Shown: positions 8,779 through 16,792, numbered from the stretch's first letter. The stretch is DNA of 64,000 nt from JALZBN01 sp035525375 (GCA_035525375.1 DATLEI010000041.1:4027-68026), one strand, 5' to 3'. The notes: generated by a model not told the origin, from the letters alone. Program-made: numbers and translations.

Positions 8779-8812
8779 CCATTAGAGGCTACCTGGGCAT
8801 ACCCTGGACATC
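8779..8812. promoter_or_regulatory. Back-to-back leaderless promoters (pseudoprotease / fxsA)
   Basis: Reverse -10 TAGCCT (8791-8786) lies 7 bases before the ATG at 8778, and forward -10 TACCCT (8800-8805) lies 7 bases before the GTG at 8813. All control must fit in this gap or inside the opposing gene. Confidence 0.55.
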
Positions 8813-9187
8813 GTGTTCGCGTTGCTCGTCGTCGCCTTCATCGTCGTGCCCATCGTGGAGCTCGCCCTCATCATCTGGGTGGGCAGCCACATCGGCGCGC
8901 TCTACACGATCGTCTTGCTCTTGGCGGTGAGCGTCGGCGGTGCGTGGCTGGTGAAGCGCGAGGGCCTCGGCGTCGTGCGACGATTTCGAGCCCAGCTCGA
9001 CCAAGGAAAGATCCCCGGCAAGGAGATAGCCGATGGCGTCCTCATCGTCATCGCCGGCGCGCTCCTGCTGACCCCCGGCTTCATCAGCGACGTCCTCGGC
9101 GTCCTCCTCCTTTTGCCGCCCGTACGCGCCGCTGTGCGCGCCGTGGCTCTGAAGAAGGTCGCAGTAAAGACCTGGCGCCGGGTCTAG
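8813..9187 (+). CDS. fxsA: FxsA family membrane protein
   Basis: Small inner-membrane protein of 124 residues. It has two N-terminal hydrophobic segments (about 1-20 and 24-40), then KREGLGVVRRFRAQLDQGKIP, then a third hydrophobic region containing LLLTPGFISDVLGVLLLLPP, which is the hallmark of the FxsA family. E. coli FxsA relieves F-exclusion of phage T7, but the normal role of the family is not known. The GTG start at 8813 is 7 bases after TACCCT, so the message is probably leaderless. Its 3' end overlaps the end of mrp by 4 bases. Confidence 0.85.
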   Translation: MFALLVVAFIVVPIVELALIIWVGSHIGALYTIVLLLAVSVGGAWLVKREGLGVVRRFRAQLDQGKIPGKEIADGVLIVIAGALLLTPGFISDVLGVLLLLPPVRAAVRAVALKKVAVKTWRRV

Positions 9188-10344
9188 GTCGGGAAGGCGG
9201 ACTCGACCGCCGCCAGGACGCGCGCCGTGCAGCCGCCCATGTCGATCGGCGGCAGCAACTCTCCGGAAATCCGGGCCGCCACCGACGCGAACACCGCCCC
9301 CGCGCCGCTGTCAGGCGCGGCCACCGACAACGGCGCGCCGGCATCGTTGGCCGCAGAAACGGCTGGCTCCAAGGGCACCTGGCCGACCAACGGCACTCCC
9401 AGGTCGGTGGCCAGGGTCAGCCCGCCTCCGGAACCAAATAGGGGGTAGGCCTCGCCGTGATCGCAGGTGAAGGTGCTCATGTTCTCGATGACGCCGAGCA
9501 CTTTCAGGTACGAACGGCGCGCCATGTCAGCGACCCGTGAGGCCACCTTCTGGGCGGCCAGAGCTGGGGTGGTGACAATCAACATCTCGGCGCGCGGCAG
9601 TATCCGCCCGAGTGCCATTTGCACGTCGCCCGTGCCAGGGGGCATGTCGATCACGAGGTAGTCCATGTCGCCCCAAGCGACCTTCTGAAGGAACTCCTGG
9701 AAGGCCTTGGCCAGCAACAACCCTCGCCACATGATCGCCATGTCTTCGTCATCGACGAGGAACCCCATGCTGACGACCTTGATCCGGCCCGTACCGACAA
9801 CGACCTCGTGGGGACTGATCCGGCCCTCGGCGTCGGCGCCGAGGCGCCCCTGGATCCCCAGCATCCGGGGAACGCTGAATCCCCATATGTCAGCGTCGAG
9901 CACACCGACGGTGAAGCCCTGGACGGCGAGCGCCGAAGCCAAGTTCACGGTGACGCTGCTCTTGCCGACCCCACCCTTGCCGCTGGCCACCGCCAGCACT
10001 CGGGTAGTGAGCGGCACCTCAGTTTCCGGCGCGTTGTCGGCCGCCTTGCGCCGGGCTCGCTGCATCACCTCTGACCGCTGTTGCTGGGTCATCTCGCCGA
10101 ACTTGACCGCCACTGCGGTTACGCCCGGCAGCCCGCGGACCTTCGACTCCACGTCCTCGCGGATCTGCACCCGCAGCGGGCACCCCGAGATCGTCAGGGC
10201 GACGGTCACCAACACCACGCCGTCGTCGGCCACCTCCACCCCGTTCACCATCCCGAGGTCGACGATGTCGGATCCAAGTTCGGGATCGACAACACCCCGC
10301 AGCACCGCCATGACGTCGGCTTCGGACGGAGTGTGGTTGGCCAT
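9184..10344 (-). CDS. mrp: Mrp/ApbC-type Fe-S carrier P-loop ATPase
   Basis: Cytosolic ATPase (386 residues) thought to bind and transfer [4Fe-4S] clusters. An N-terminal MIP18/DUF59-type domain covers about 5-95, and the deviant Walker A motif SGKGGVGKSS lies at 121-130. The C-terminal CxxC that bridges a cluster in Salmonella ApbC is not complete here (TCDHGE), so cluster binding may differ. ATG 10344 is chosen over longer in-frame starts because TAAAAT (10357-10352) ends 7 bases before it. It is divergent from a SufR-like regulator and shares a palindrome with it. Confidence 0.9.
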   Translation of the reverse strand: MANHTPSEADVMAVLRGVVDPELGSDIVDLGMVNGVEVADDGVVLVTVALTISGCPLRVQIREDVESKVRGLPGVTAVAVKFGEMTQQQRSEVMQRARRKAADNAPETEVPLTTRVLAVASGKGGVGKSSVTVNLASALAVQGFTVGVLDADIWGFSVPRMLGIQGRLGADAEGRISPHEVVVGTGRIKVVSMGFLVDDEDMAIMWRGLLLAKAFQEFLQKVAWGDMDYLVIDMPPGTGDVQMALGRILPRAEMLIVTTPALAAQKVASRVADMARRSYLKVLGVIENMSTFTCDHGEAYPLFGSGGGLTLATDLGVPLVGQVPLEPAVSAANDAGAPLSVAAPDSGAGAVFASVAARISGELLPPIDMGGCTARVLAAVESAFPT

Positions 10345-10351
10345 CGCGTGG

Positions 10352-10377
10352 ATTTTACCGGTGCTGGCCGGTAATAT
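10352..10377. promoter_or_regulatory. 20-bp palindrome overlapping both divergent -10 boxes
   Basis: TTACCGGTGCTGGCCGGTAA at 10355-10374: 7-base arms TTACCGG/CCGGTAA with a 6-base spacer. The left arm overlaps the mrp -10 (TAAAAT, 10357-10352) and the right arm overlaps the regulator's -10 (TAATAT, 10372-10377). Each -10 is 7 bases from its start codon. This is a strong candidate operator for the adjacent SufR-like protein. Confidence 0.65.
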
Positions 10378-10384
10378 GCGAAGC

Positions 10385-11083
10385 GTGTCCAGCGCAGAAC
10401 CGTCCTCGGCGCGATTGGCAGTCCTCAAAGCGCTCGGCGACAACACCCGGTACGCGATCTACCTGGAGCTGGCGCGGGCCCAGTCGCCTCGTTCGACGGC
10501 CGACATCTCCGAGGTCCTCGGCCTGCACCCCAACACGGTGCGCCCCCACCTCGAGCGCATGCGCGATGTGGGGCTTCTCCAGCTGGAGGTCGAGGGAAAG
10601 GGCTCGGTCGGCCGTCCTCAGCACCGCTATACGCTTGCGACAGGCGCGCCGGCGCTAGGGCTCGAACCGCCCGCCTATCCCGTGCTGTCCAAGATGTTGG
10701 TGCAGTTGGCAGCCATCACTGCGGCTCTGCCCGACGAGTCCGCCGCCGCCGGCGCGGCCCAGGGGCGGGCCATGGCCGCCAAACACCCTCCTGCCCGTGG
10801 CGCGAACGCCGACCAGGCCTGCGCCAAAGCGCTGACGGCAGCCCTCGATGAGTTGGGATTCGATCCGGCGATTGGTGACGACGGCAACGCAATCAGGATT
10901 GCCTTCACCCATTGTCCCTACCGGGAGCTGGCGGAGGCATTTCCCGAGGTCGTCTGCCACCTGCACAGAGGAATGATCGAAGGTTTTGTGGAAGAGATTG
11001 GTGGCGCAGGTGTTGAACGGTTCGGCACCCTCGCTGACCGTGACCCGTGCCAGGTTGAGCTATCCGTCGGGGTAAGCTCGTAA
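10385..11083 (+). CDS. SufR-like winged-helix regulator with C-terminal cysteines
   Basis: Transcription factor of 232 residues. An N-terminal winged helix (about 10-85; recognition part LHPNTVRPHLERM) resembles the ArsR/SufR type. The C-terminal part carries C177, C191 and C222 in HCPYRELAEAFPEVVC and RDPCQVEL, which resembles the Fe-S ligand region of SufR, the repressor of Fe-S assembly genes. GTG 10385 is preferred over ATG 10376 because that ATG lies inside the TAATAT -10 box, while the GTG is 7 bases after it. Fe-S genes flank it on both sides, which supports a cluster-sensing role. Specific ligands and operator are inferred. Confidence 0.8.
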   Translation: MSSAEPSSARLAVLKALGDNTRYAIYLELARAQSPRSTADISEVLGLHPNTVRPHLERMRDVGLLQLEVEGKGSVGRPQHRYTLATGAPALGLEPPAYPVLSKMLVQLAAITAALPDESAAAGAAQGRAMAAKHPPARGANADQACAKALTAALDELGFDPAIGDDGNAIRIAFTHCPYRELAEAFPEVVCHLHRGMIEGFVEEIGGAGVERFGTLADRDPCQVELSVGVSS

Positions 11084-11112
11084 ATGAAGACAGATCTCAG
11101 GAGGAACCAAGA

Positions 11113-11463
11113 ATGAGCGACGTGAAGACCGAGTCGGGCGCAATGATCGACGTAACCGAGTCGGCATCGCTCAAGGTGAAGGAGCTCATCCAGGCGGAGG
11201 GCAACGACCAACTCGCGCTGCGGGTCGCCGTCCGACCCGGCGGGTGTTCGGGCTACAGCTATGAGATGTTCTTCGACAGTGAGATTGCTGCCGACGACAA
11301 CCTCACCGAGGTAGCCGGCATCAAGGTGGTCATCGACCCCGAGAGCGCCCCTCACCTGAAGGGTGCATCGCTCGATTACAAAGACGGGCTCCAGGGCGCG
11401 GGCTTCGCCATCAACAACCCCAATGCCACTCGGAGTTGTGGCTGCGGCCAGTCCTTCAGCTAA
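11113..11463 (+). CDS. A-type Fe-S carrier (ErpA/IscA/HesB family)
   Basis: Protein of 116 residues that receives and passes on Fe-S clusters. The three ligands are present: C45 in PGGCSGYSY, and C109 and C111 in RSCGCGQS. The AGGAGG ribosome site lies just before ATG 11113, and the gene follows the SufR-like regulator by 29 bases, so it is probably cotranscribed and under its control. The family cannot be split into ErpA and IscA on sight. Confidence 0.93.
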   Translation: MSDVKTESGAMIDVTESASLKVKELIQAEGNDQLALRVAVRPGGCSGYSYEMFFDSEIAADDNLTEVAGIKVVIDPESAPHLKGASLDYKDGLQGAGFAINNPNATRSCGCGQSFS

Positions 11464-11492
11464 AACCGCCGCTGGGCGGGTAAGGCATGTAG

Positions 11493-12539
11493 GTGCGGCT
11501 ACGCCGGTCTGACTGTTCAGCACCCGGAATCCGCCGGCGGCGCGCCGGCCGGGGCTTCACCTACGTCGACTCCTGCGGCCAGCGGGTCACCGATGCCGAG
11601 GTTGTAGAGCGCATTCGGGCCTTGGTCATTCCTCCGGCGTGGACCGACGTATGGATTTGTATCGATCCCAGAGGCCACATCCAGGCCACTGGCATCGACG
11701 ATCGAGGCCGTAAGCAGTACCGCTACCACGATTACTGGCGGCAGCGGCGGGATCGGGAGAAGTTCGACCATATGCTCGAGTTCGCCCGGGCCCTGCCTGC
11801 GCTCCGTGAGCGGGTCGCAGCCGATCTCTCTCTTCCCGACCTGCCCCGAGCACGGGTGCTCGCCTGTGCCGTCCGGCTGCTCGATCATGGTCTCTTCCGG
11901 ATCGGCAGCGAGGGCTACGCCGAGGAGAACCAAACCTTCGGCCTGGCGACGATCGAGAAACGCCACGTCCGGGTGCTCGCGGGCGGCCGTATCGAGTTCG
12001 ACTACGACGCCAAAAGCGGCAAGCACCGGACGCACCGCATCGTGGATACCGAGGCCTCTGCGGTGATCGAGGCGCTGAAGCGTCGGCGCGGTGGAAAGTC
12101 CGAGCTCCTCGCGTGGCGTCGTGGCCGAGTGTGGGTCGATGTGCGCTCGGTCGACATCAACGCCTACATCAAGGAAGTCACCGGAGGGGACTACACGGCC
12201 AAGGACTTCCGCACGTGGGGAGCGACGGTCATCGCCGCAATGGCCCTTAGCGTCTCAACGGCAGCGACTACACCGAATGGCCGCAAGCGCGCCATTATTC
12301 GGGCGGTGAAGGAGGTGGCGTACTACCTAGGGAACACGCCCGCCGTGTCCCGGTCGTCGTACATCGACCCCCGAGTTATCGACCGCTACTCCGCAGGCGA
12401 AACGGTCGCGGCAGAACTCGAACGACTCGGCTATGTGCCCGATCCGGACGAGTCCGACTCCGGTCTGATCATGCACGGGCCGATTGAGGCTGCCCTCCTA
12501 GAACTGCTCGACGCGGCGCCAATGCCACGCGCCGCGTGA
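11493..12539 (+). CDS. DNA topoisomerase IB (bacterial/poxvirus type)
   Basis: Relaxes supercoils by nicking one strand through a 3'-phosphotyrosine. The protein has 348 residues: an N-terminal topo-IB domain (about 1-85, with VIPPAWTDVWICIDPRGHIQATG) and a catalytic domain with RIGSEGYAEEN, KSGKHRTHRIVD and KDFRTWG. The catalytic tyrosine is Y290 in SRSSYIDPRVIDRY. The start is GTG 11493; its -10 and ribosome site are not obvious. The type is scattered among bacteria and often horizontally spread. It ends 4 bases from a convergent small gene. Confidence 0.9.
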   Translation: MRLRRSDCSAPGIRRRRAGRGFTYVDSCGQRVTDAEVVERIRALVIPPAWTDVWICIDPRGHIQATGIDDRGRKQYRYHDYWRQRRDREKFDHMLEFARALPALRERVAADLSLPDLPRARVLACAVRLLDHGLFRIGSEGYAEENQTFGLATIEKRHVRVLAGGRIEFDYDAKSGKHRTHRIVDTEASAVIEALKRRRGGKSELLAWRRGRVWVDVRSVDINAYIKEVTGGDYTAKDFRTWGATVIAAMALSVSTAATTPNGRKRAIIRAVKEVAYYLGNTPAVSRSSYIDPRVIDRYSAGETVAAELERLGYVPDPDESDSGLIMHGPIEAALLELLDAAPMPRAA

Positions 12540-12543
12540 GAGT

Positions 12544-12807
12544 TCAGAAGCCCGGCGAACTCTCGGACGTCACTTCGGCAGCACTCGGCGCGGCCACCTC
12601 GGCATCGTCCGTTTCCCCCCGCGCGCCGTCGGCGCTTGCCACTTCGGCACTCGTCGCCATCTCTGCCTGCAGTGCGTCGATCTGGCGTTCCAGTTCCTTG
12701 ATGTCCTCGGTGCGGCCCTGCACCTCGGCGCGCTGCTTCTGCTCTACCAGCTCGACAATTTGCAGCTCGAGTCCCACCACATGGTCTTCAAGGCGCGGAT
12801 TCGTCAT
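12544..12807 (-). CDS. Small coiled-coil protein, unknown function
   Basis: A protein of 87 residues. Residues 5-55 form a heptad-rich, charged coiled coil (LEDHVVGLELQIVELVEQKQ and onward), followed by an acidic Ala/Ser/Glu-rich tail. No cysteines, membrane segment or known domain. Codon use matches its neighbours. It lies between topoisomerase IB and an unknown beta-rich protein. A real gene is likely because the frame is clean and the composition is protein-like, but no role can be given. Confidence 0.55.
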   Translation of the reverse strand: MTNPRLEDHVVGLELQIVELVEQKQRAEVQGRTEDIKELERQIDALQAEMATSAEVASADGARGETDDAEVAAPSAAEVTSESSPGF

Positions 12808-12857
12808 CCACTGATTCTTCCCCGTCGGCGCCCATGTAATGCATTCAAGCGCGAATT

Positions 12858-13328
12858 TCAGCCGACGGTCGGCCCCGCTGGCCCCGTCTCGACGATGCGC
12901 ATGGGAAGGCGCTTCACGTCCTCACCATCTATCGAGATCACGAACTCGTAGCGACCCGGCGCCTCGAACACGAGGCCATCGATGTTCATCGCCAAAGGAA
13001 TGAGCTGGTCGTCGCCCGGTTGCAGGTACGCCGGACGGCCGACATTGAAGTCGCTCCCGATCCGACGAATCTTGCCGTCCTCGGGACCGCTTCCCGGGGG
13101 GGCGTCTCCGAGAGCAAGGATGTGCCCGTCGGCATCCTGGAGGCGCACGTCGAAGTTGTGGGGTTGGTTGGTATCGGTCCATGCCACTCGGATCGAGATT
13201 CCGAGGCCGATGCGGGGGATCCGGATTGGCAGTGCCGGCGCGCTCACCAGGTACCAGGCGCCCCCCTGCAGGTAAAGCTTTCCTTCGGCGGTGATCGCCG
13301 AGTCGGCGACGATTGCATCGATCTCCAT
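12858..13328 (-). CDS. Conserved hypothetical beta-rich protein (DUF6941-like)
   Basis: A protein of 156 residues starting at ATG 13328 (MEIDAIVADSAITAEGKLYLQGG). No signal peptide or membrane span. The alternating beta pattern, a segment on input 'NFDVRLQDADGH' and the end 'GRYEFVISIDGE' recall DUF6941-type proteins of actinobacteria, whose function is unknown. The upstream in-frame extension has unlikely composition and antisense overlap with the next gene, so the internal ATG is preferred. Family assignment is from memory and moderate at best. Confidence 0.6.
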   Translation of the reverse strand: MEIDAIVADSAITAEGKLYLQGGAWYLVSAPALPIRIPRIGLGISIRVAWTDTNQPHNFDVRLQDADGHILALGDAPPGSGPEDGKIRRIGSDFNVGRPAYLQPGDDQLIPLAMNIDGLVFEAPGRYEFVISIDGEDVKRLPMRIVETGPAGPTVG

Positions 13329-13399
13329 CGGCTGATCTTGCCAGGCGGCGGCAACGCGTAGGGTTTCGGGGTGTTCCCCGTCTCTCTCAGGAGGTCGTC

Positions 13400-13684
13400 G
13401 TGAAGTTCCTGGTCGTGTGGCGCATGGAGATCTCTCGGCTGTCGACCGAGATGATGAAGACGGTTTTGCGGATGCCCGAGTACGCCACGCCACTCGAGCA
13501 GAGTGGGAAGGTGATCGGCCGCTATCACATCGTCGGGTCACACGGCGGCGCGTGGATCTTCAACGTCGAATCCAACGACGAGCTGGAGATGCTGCTGGCG
13601 CAGTCGCCGGTGTACAACTTCTCCCACTTCGAAGTCATGCCGCTCGCCGACATGTCGTCGCTGCCGGTGATGCCGCCCGAGTAA
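13400..13684 (+). CDS. Muconolactone-isomerase-like small protein
   Basis: A protein of 94 residues with the ferredoxin-like alpha+beta pattern of the muconolactone delta-isomerase/YCII group: MKFLVVWRMEISRL at the start, GRYHIVGSHGGAWIFNVES in the middle and an acidic end. The GTG at 13400 has a perfect AGGAGG at 13389-13394; a longer frame upstream is not needed. A small CGGGG-TGTT-CCCCG hairpin and a TAGGGT -10 lie in front. No catabolic genes are nearby, so the substrate is unknown. Confidence 0.7.
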   Translation: MKFLVVWRMEISRLSTEMMKTVLRMPEYATPLEQSGKVIGRYHIVGSHGGAWIFNVESNDELEMLLAQSPVYNFSHFEVMPLADMSSLPVMPPE

Positions 13685-13701
13685 CGGGGTACAGGGCAGG
13701 T

Positions 13702-14562
13702 ATGCCTTTGCCCTTGTTAGACGACCTGGTTGACCGCATCTCCCATTCCTCGGCGCTCGACAAGGTCGCCGAACCGGTGGCGAGCGCCGTCCAGAAGGTG
13801 GTGCCGCACGGTCCGGTGAAAGACCTGCTCAGCGGCACCTGGCTGGGGCATCCTTTGCACCCGATGCTTACCGACTTGGCCATCGGGTCGTGGACGAGCG
13901 CCTTCGTCCTCGACCTCGTCGGCGGGAACCGGTCCCGGCGAGCCTCTGACTCACTCATCGGTTTCGGCGTGGTCTCCGCCCTGCCGACCGCGGCCGCCGG
14001 CCTATCGGACTGGTCGGATACCTATGGCGAAGACCGCCGCATCGGCGTGGTCCACGCCATCGGCAACGTGACCGCCGTCGCCTGCTACAGCCTCTCGTAT
14101 GTGGCGCGCCGGCGCGGCCGTCGGGCGCAGGGACTCACGTGGAGCTTCGTCGGCGCAACCGCGGCAACGGTCGGCGGGTACCTCGGCGGACACTTGTCCT
14201 ACCGGCGCGGGGTGAACGTGAACCGCCAGGCCTGGGACCACGCGCCGGATGATTGGCAGATCGTCGCCGACGAAAGCGTGCTGACCGGGGACGCGCCGTT
14301 GGTGGTCAAGGCCGGCGATGTCGATGTGCTGCTCATGAGACGCGACGGTGACGTGTTCGCCATAGCCGATGTCTGCACGCACGCCGGGGGGCCGCTGCAC
14401 GAGGGCGAGATCGACGACGAGAATTGCGTGACGTGCCCGTGGCACAGCAGCACTTTCCGGCTTGCCGACGGCGGGGTCGTGCACGGTCCGGCGACGGCCC
14501 CCCAGCCGGCCTATGACACGAAGGTCGAGGGGGGCAAAATTTCTGTCCGCCCCCGTCACTGA
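13702..14562 (+). CDS. DUF2231 membrane protein with C-terminal Rieske [2Fe-2S] domain
   Basis: A protein of 286 residues. The N-terminal two-thirds is a DUF2231-type domain with GHPLHPMLTDLAIGSW and about four transmembrane helices; the C-terminal 100 residues form a Rieske domain of the ferredoxin kind with CTHAGGPL and CPWHSSTF, giving two Cys and two His ligands. A membrane-bound electron carrier is likely; partner unknown. The ATG at 13702 follows the previous gene by 17 bases with CAGGGCAGG as a weak ribosome site. The fusion is known in actinobacteria. Confidence 0.87.
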   Translation: MPLPLLDDLVDRISHSSALDKVAEPVASAVQKVVPHGPVKDLLSGTWLGHPLHPMLTDLAIGSWTSAFVLDLVGGNRSRRASDSLIGFGVVSALPTAAAGLSDWSDTYGEDRRIGVVHAIGNVTAVACYSLSYVARRRGRRAQGLTWSFVGATAATVGGYLGGHLSYRRGVNVNRQAWDHAPDDWQIVADESVLTGDAPLVVKAGDVDVLLMRRDGDVFAIADVCTHAGGPLHEGEIDDENCVTCPWHSSTFRLADGGVVHGPATAPQPAYDTKVEGGKISVRPRH

Positions 14563-14577
14563 CCCGTCCTTAACACG

Positions 14578-14649
14578 CGCCGGGTCGGCGAGGAGCTTGG
14601 CCGTGACAAGACCGTTCGGGCCAGCGCCGACAACGATCGCGTCCGTCAC
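14578..14649 (-). pseudogene. N-terminal fragment of a FAD-dependent oxidoreductase
   Basis: From GTG 14649 the reverse strand reads VTDAIVVGAGPNGLVTAKLL, the FAD-binding start of phytoene-desaturase-like oxidoreductases (GxGxxG). The likeness stops after about 24 residues and the frame continues as antisense of the Rieske gene. This looks like the remains of a deleted flavoprotein gene in the gap between two intact genes. Confidence 0.6.
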
Positions 14650-14675
14650 CGAAGCATCGTAGGGTGGGCCTCCCG

Positions 14676-15353
14676 GTGTCGTTCCCAGGAAAGGCCTTCC
14701 GTGACCGGGCCGATGCCGGCCGAGCGCTGGCCGAACGACTGCGTCATTACGCTGGTGCGTCGGACCTGCTGGTGCTCGGATTGCCACGCGGGGGCGTTCC
14801 TGTCGCGTACGAGGTTGCGACCGCATTGAGCGCGCCGCTCGACGTGTTCGTCGTCCGCAAGCTCGGTGTGCCCGGGCGGGCCGAGTTGGCTATGGGCGCG
14901 ATCGCCGACGGGGGGGTGCGGATCGTGAACCGGTCGATCACAGAGCCACTGCGCCTAAGCGACGCGGTCGTCGAGGAGGTGGCGGCGCAGGAGAGCGTAG
15001 AGCTCGTGCGCCGCCAGCAGGCCTACCGGGCCGGACGGGCGGCGCTCGACGTGACGGACAAGGTCACGATCGTCGTCGACGACGGCCTGGCAACCGGCGC
15101 GACCATGCGTGCTGCGGTGGCTGCGCTGCGAGCCCAGGTACCCCGCCGCATCGTCGCTGCTGTGCCGGTGGGGGCGCGGTCGACATGTGCCGAACTCGGC
15201 GCGGAGGTCTACGAGGTCGTCTGCGTTCGCTCGCCGATTATGTTCCAGGCCGTAGGCCAGTGGTACGAGGACTTCTCGCCCACGACCGACGAGGAGATCG
15301 GAGCGATCCTGGCGAGGACCCAGCCTCCGTCAGAGGCGCCGGGAGCGGGCTGA
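14676..15353 (+). CDS. Phosphoribosyltransferase-like protein
   Basis: A protein of 225 residues of the type I PRTase fold. The PRPP loop is VTIVVDDGLATGATM (about residues 126-140), preceded by the hood pattern LGLPRGGVPVAYEVA and DVFVVRKLG. Such stand-alone 'phosphoribosyltransferase' proteins near stress genes have unproven substrates. GTG 14676 is favoured over GTG 14664 because a TAGGGT -10 (14660-14665) overlaps the latter. The last 24 bases overlap the tail of the convergent H1-like gene. Confidence 0.78.
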   Translation: MSFPGKAFRDRADAGRALAERLRHYAGASDLLVLGLPRGGVPVAYEVATALSAPLDVFVVRKLGVPGRAELAMGAIADGGVRIVNRSITEPLRLSDAVVEEVAAQESVELVRRQQAYRAGRAALDVTDKVTIVVDDGLATGATMRAAVAALRAQVPRRIVAAVPVGARSTCAELGAEVYEVVCVRSPIMFQAVGQWYEDFSPTTDEEIGAILARTQPPSEAPGAG

Positions 15354-16637
15354 CTTCTTGGTTGGCGCGGGCTTCTTGGTGGGAGCGGGTTTCTTGGCCG
15401 GCGCAACCTTCTTGGCCGGCGCAACCTTCTTGGAGGGCGCGGATTTCTTGGCCGGCGCTTTCTTCGCAGGGGACTTCCTGCCCGGCGCGGCCTTTTTGAT
15501 TGGGGCGACTTTCTTGGCCGGGACCTTTTTTGCCGGGGCTTTCTTCGCAGGGGCTTTCTTGACCGGCGCGCCTTTCTTGGCGGGGGACTTCTTGGCCGGA
15601 ACGTTCTTCGCAGGCGACTTCTTGACCGGCGCCTTCCTGGCGGGAGACTTCTTGGCGGCGTGCCCACCGCGGGACCGGATCGGAGATAATGGGGCCAAGC
15701 GAGCAAACTCCGGCTCCGGCTCTACCTCGTCATCGTCCTCCTCGTCGTATTCGTCCTCCTCGTACTCGTCCTCCTCAAGCGCAGTCTCTTCGAGCTCCTC
15801 GTCGTCGGGTTCGTCGTCCTCGCCGATCATCCGCATCTTGGGGCGGGGTCGGAACGCCGGACGCGCCGGCTCCGGCTCCGGTTCGGCTTGGCGCTTGGCC
15901 TTTAGCCGACCGAGCACGCCCCCTTCCTCAGCGGCGGCGGCCTCGTCCTCCTCTTTCTGCCTGCGGCGCGCCTCGAGGCGGGCAAGCACGCTCTCCCCGG
16001 TCGGCGCGGGGCCACTCGGCCGACCCTCGGGTCGGCGCCGTTCCTGCTTCGACATGAACTGCGCCATCGCCTGGTCGCGCATCTGCTCGGCGGTCAGTAC
16101 GTCGACCTGGATCACCATGTCCTCGGGTCGGGCCCCGAAGCGCGCCGCGTGGTCACGCAGCGCCATCTCGGTGATGTTGATCTCTTCGTCCTCGGCCTCC
16201 TCCTCGTTGATGTAATCGAAGCCGGACGGCGCGTCATAGTCGCCGCCGTATGACGGGGCCCCAGTGCCGAGAGAGTCGCCCACTCCACCCTGAGGAACCT
16301 CACCAAACGGGTTGGTAGTGCCAGATTTGTCACCGCCGACCAGCGAGGAACCGACCGGACCCTGCGGGAGCAACGACGGCTCCTTGGACGGCCGGCGCGG
16401 CCCTTGCTTCGCGGAACGCCCCTTCAATGAGCGAGCCACATTGTCGAGAGGAGTTGGAAGCCCGCCCGGAGTGCCCATGCCCCCGCCCCCGCCCCCGCCG
16501 CCCATACCTGGGGGGCCGCCCATGGCGCCGCCCGTCGGGCCCATAGAAGCTCGGGTCAGGCGCTCGACTTCCCGCGCCGCCTCGGCTTCGATCTCTTCCT
16601 TAGAGGGCCCATGGCCCTTCCCGAACCGCTTTGGCAT
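15330..16637 (-). CDS. Histone-H1-like protein with Gly-rich, acidic and Lys/Ala/Pro-repeat regions
   Basis: A protein of 435 residues in four compositional blocks: a short basic start, a Gly-rich run (about 33-60), a middle part with a short ordered segment (ITEMALRDHAARFGARPEDMVIQVDVLTAE is spread over about 155-190), an acidic run of Glu/Asp with Tyr (about 285-325), and a 110-residue tail of (P)AKK repeats such as KKSPAKK. The tail resembles eukaryotic H1 and the tails of mycobacterial HupB. DNA or RNA compaction is plausible; no DNA-binding fold is recognised at the N-terminus. AAGGA stands 7 bases before ATG 16637. Confidence 0.72.
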   Translation of the reverse strand: MPKRFGKGHGPSKEEIEAEAAREVERLTRASMGPTGGAMGGPPGMGGGGGGGGMGTPGGLPTPLDNVARSLKGRSAKQGPRRPSKEPSLLPQGPVGSSLVGGDKSGTTNPFGEVPQGGVGDSLGTGAPSYGGDYDAPSGFDYINEEEAEDEEINITEMALRDHAARFGARPEDMVIQVDVLTAEQMRDQAMAQFMSKQERRRPEGRPSGPAPTGESVLARLEARRRQKEEDEAAAAEEGGVLGRLKAKRQAEPEPEPARPAFRPRPKMRMIGEDDEPDDEELEETALEEDEYEEDEYDEEDDDEVEPEPEFARLAPLSPIRSRGGHAAKKSPARKAPVKKSPAKNVPAKKSPAKKGAPVKKAPAKKAPAKKVPAKKVAPIKKAAPGRKSPAKKAPAKKSAPSKKVAPAKKVAPAKKPAPTKKPAPTKKSARSRRL

Positions 16638-16694
16638 GCAACGATCCTTACCGAAATGTGCTTACCAAGGGTACCGTCCGATGGCAGGCGTGAG

Positions 16695-16766
16695 TGGGGG
16701 CGGAGGGGATCGAACCCTCGACTGTCGGCTTAAAAGGCCGCTGGTCTACCACTGACCTACGCCCCC
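16695..16766 (-). tRNA. tRNA-Lys (anticodon TTT)
   Basis: Full cloverleaf on the reverse strand: acceptor GGGGGCG/CGCCCCC, D arm GGTC-AGTGGTA-GACC, anticodon loop CTTTTAA, variable CAGTC, T arm GAGGG-TTCGATC-CCCTC, discriminator A. CCA is not encoded. The anticodon stem has one possible G-A mismatch at its outer pair. 72 bases. Confidence 0.95.
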
Positions 16767-16792
16767 GGCCCATCGTAGGGTGCCGCGGTGTC

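Noticed and set aside
15358..16215. Forward frame with repeats of FLAGAFFAG opposite the H1-like gene
   Set aside because: The repeat is only the reverse complement of the AKK codons of the lysine-rich tail.
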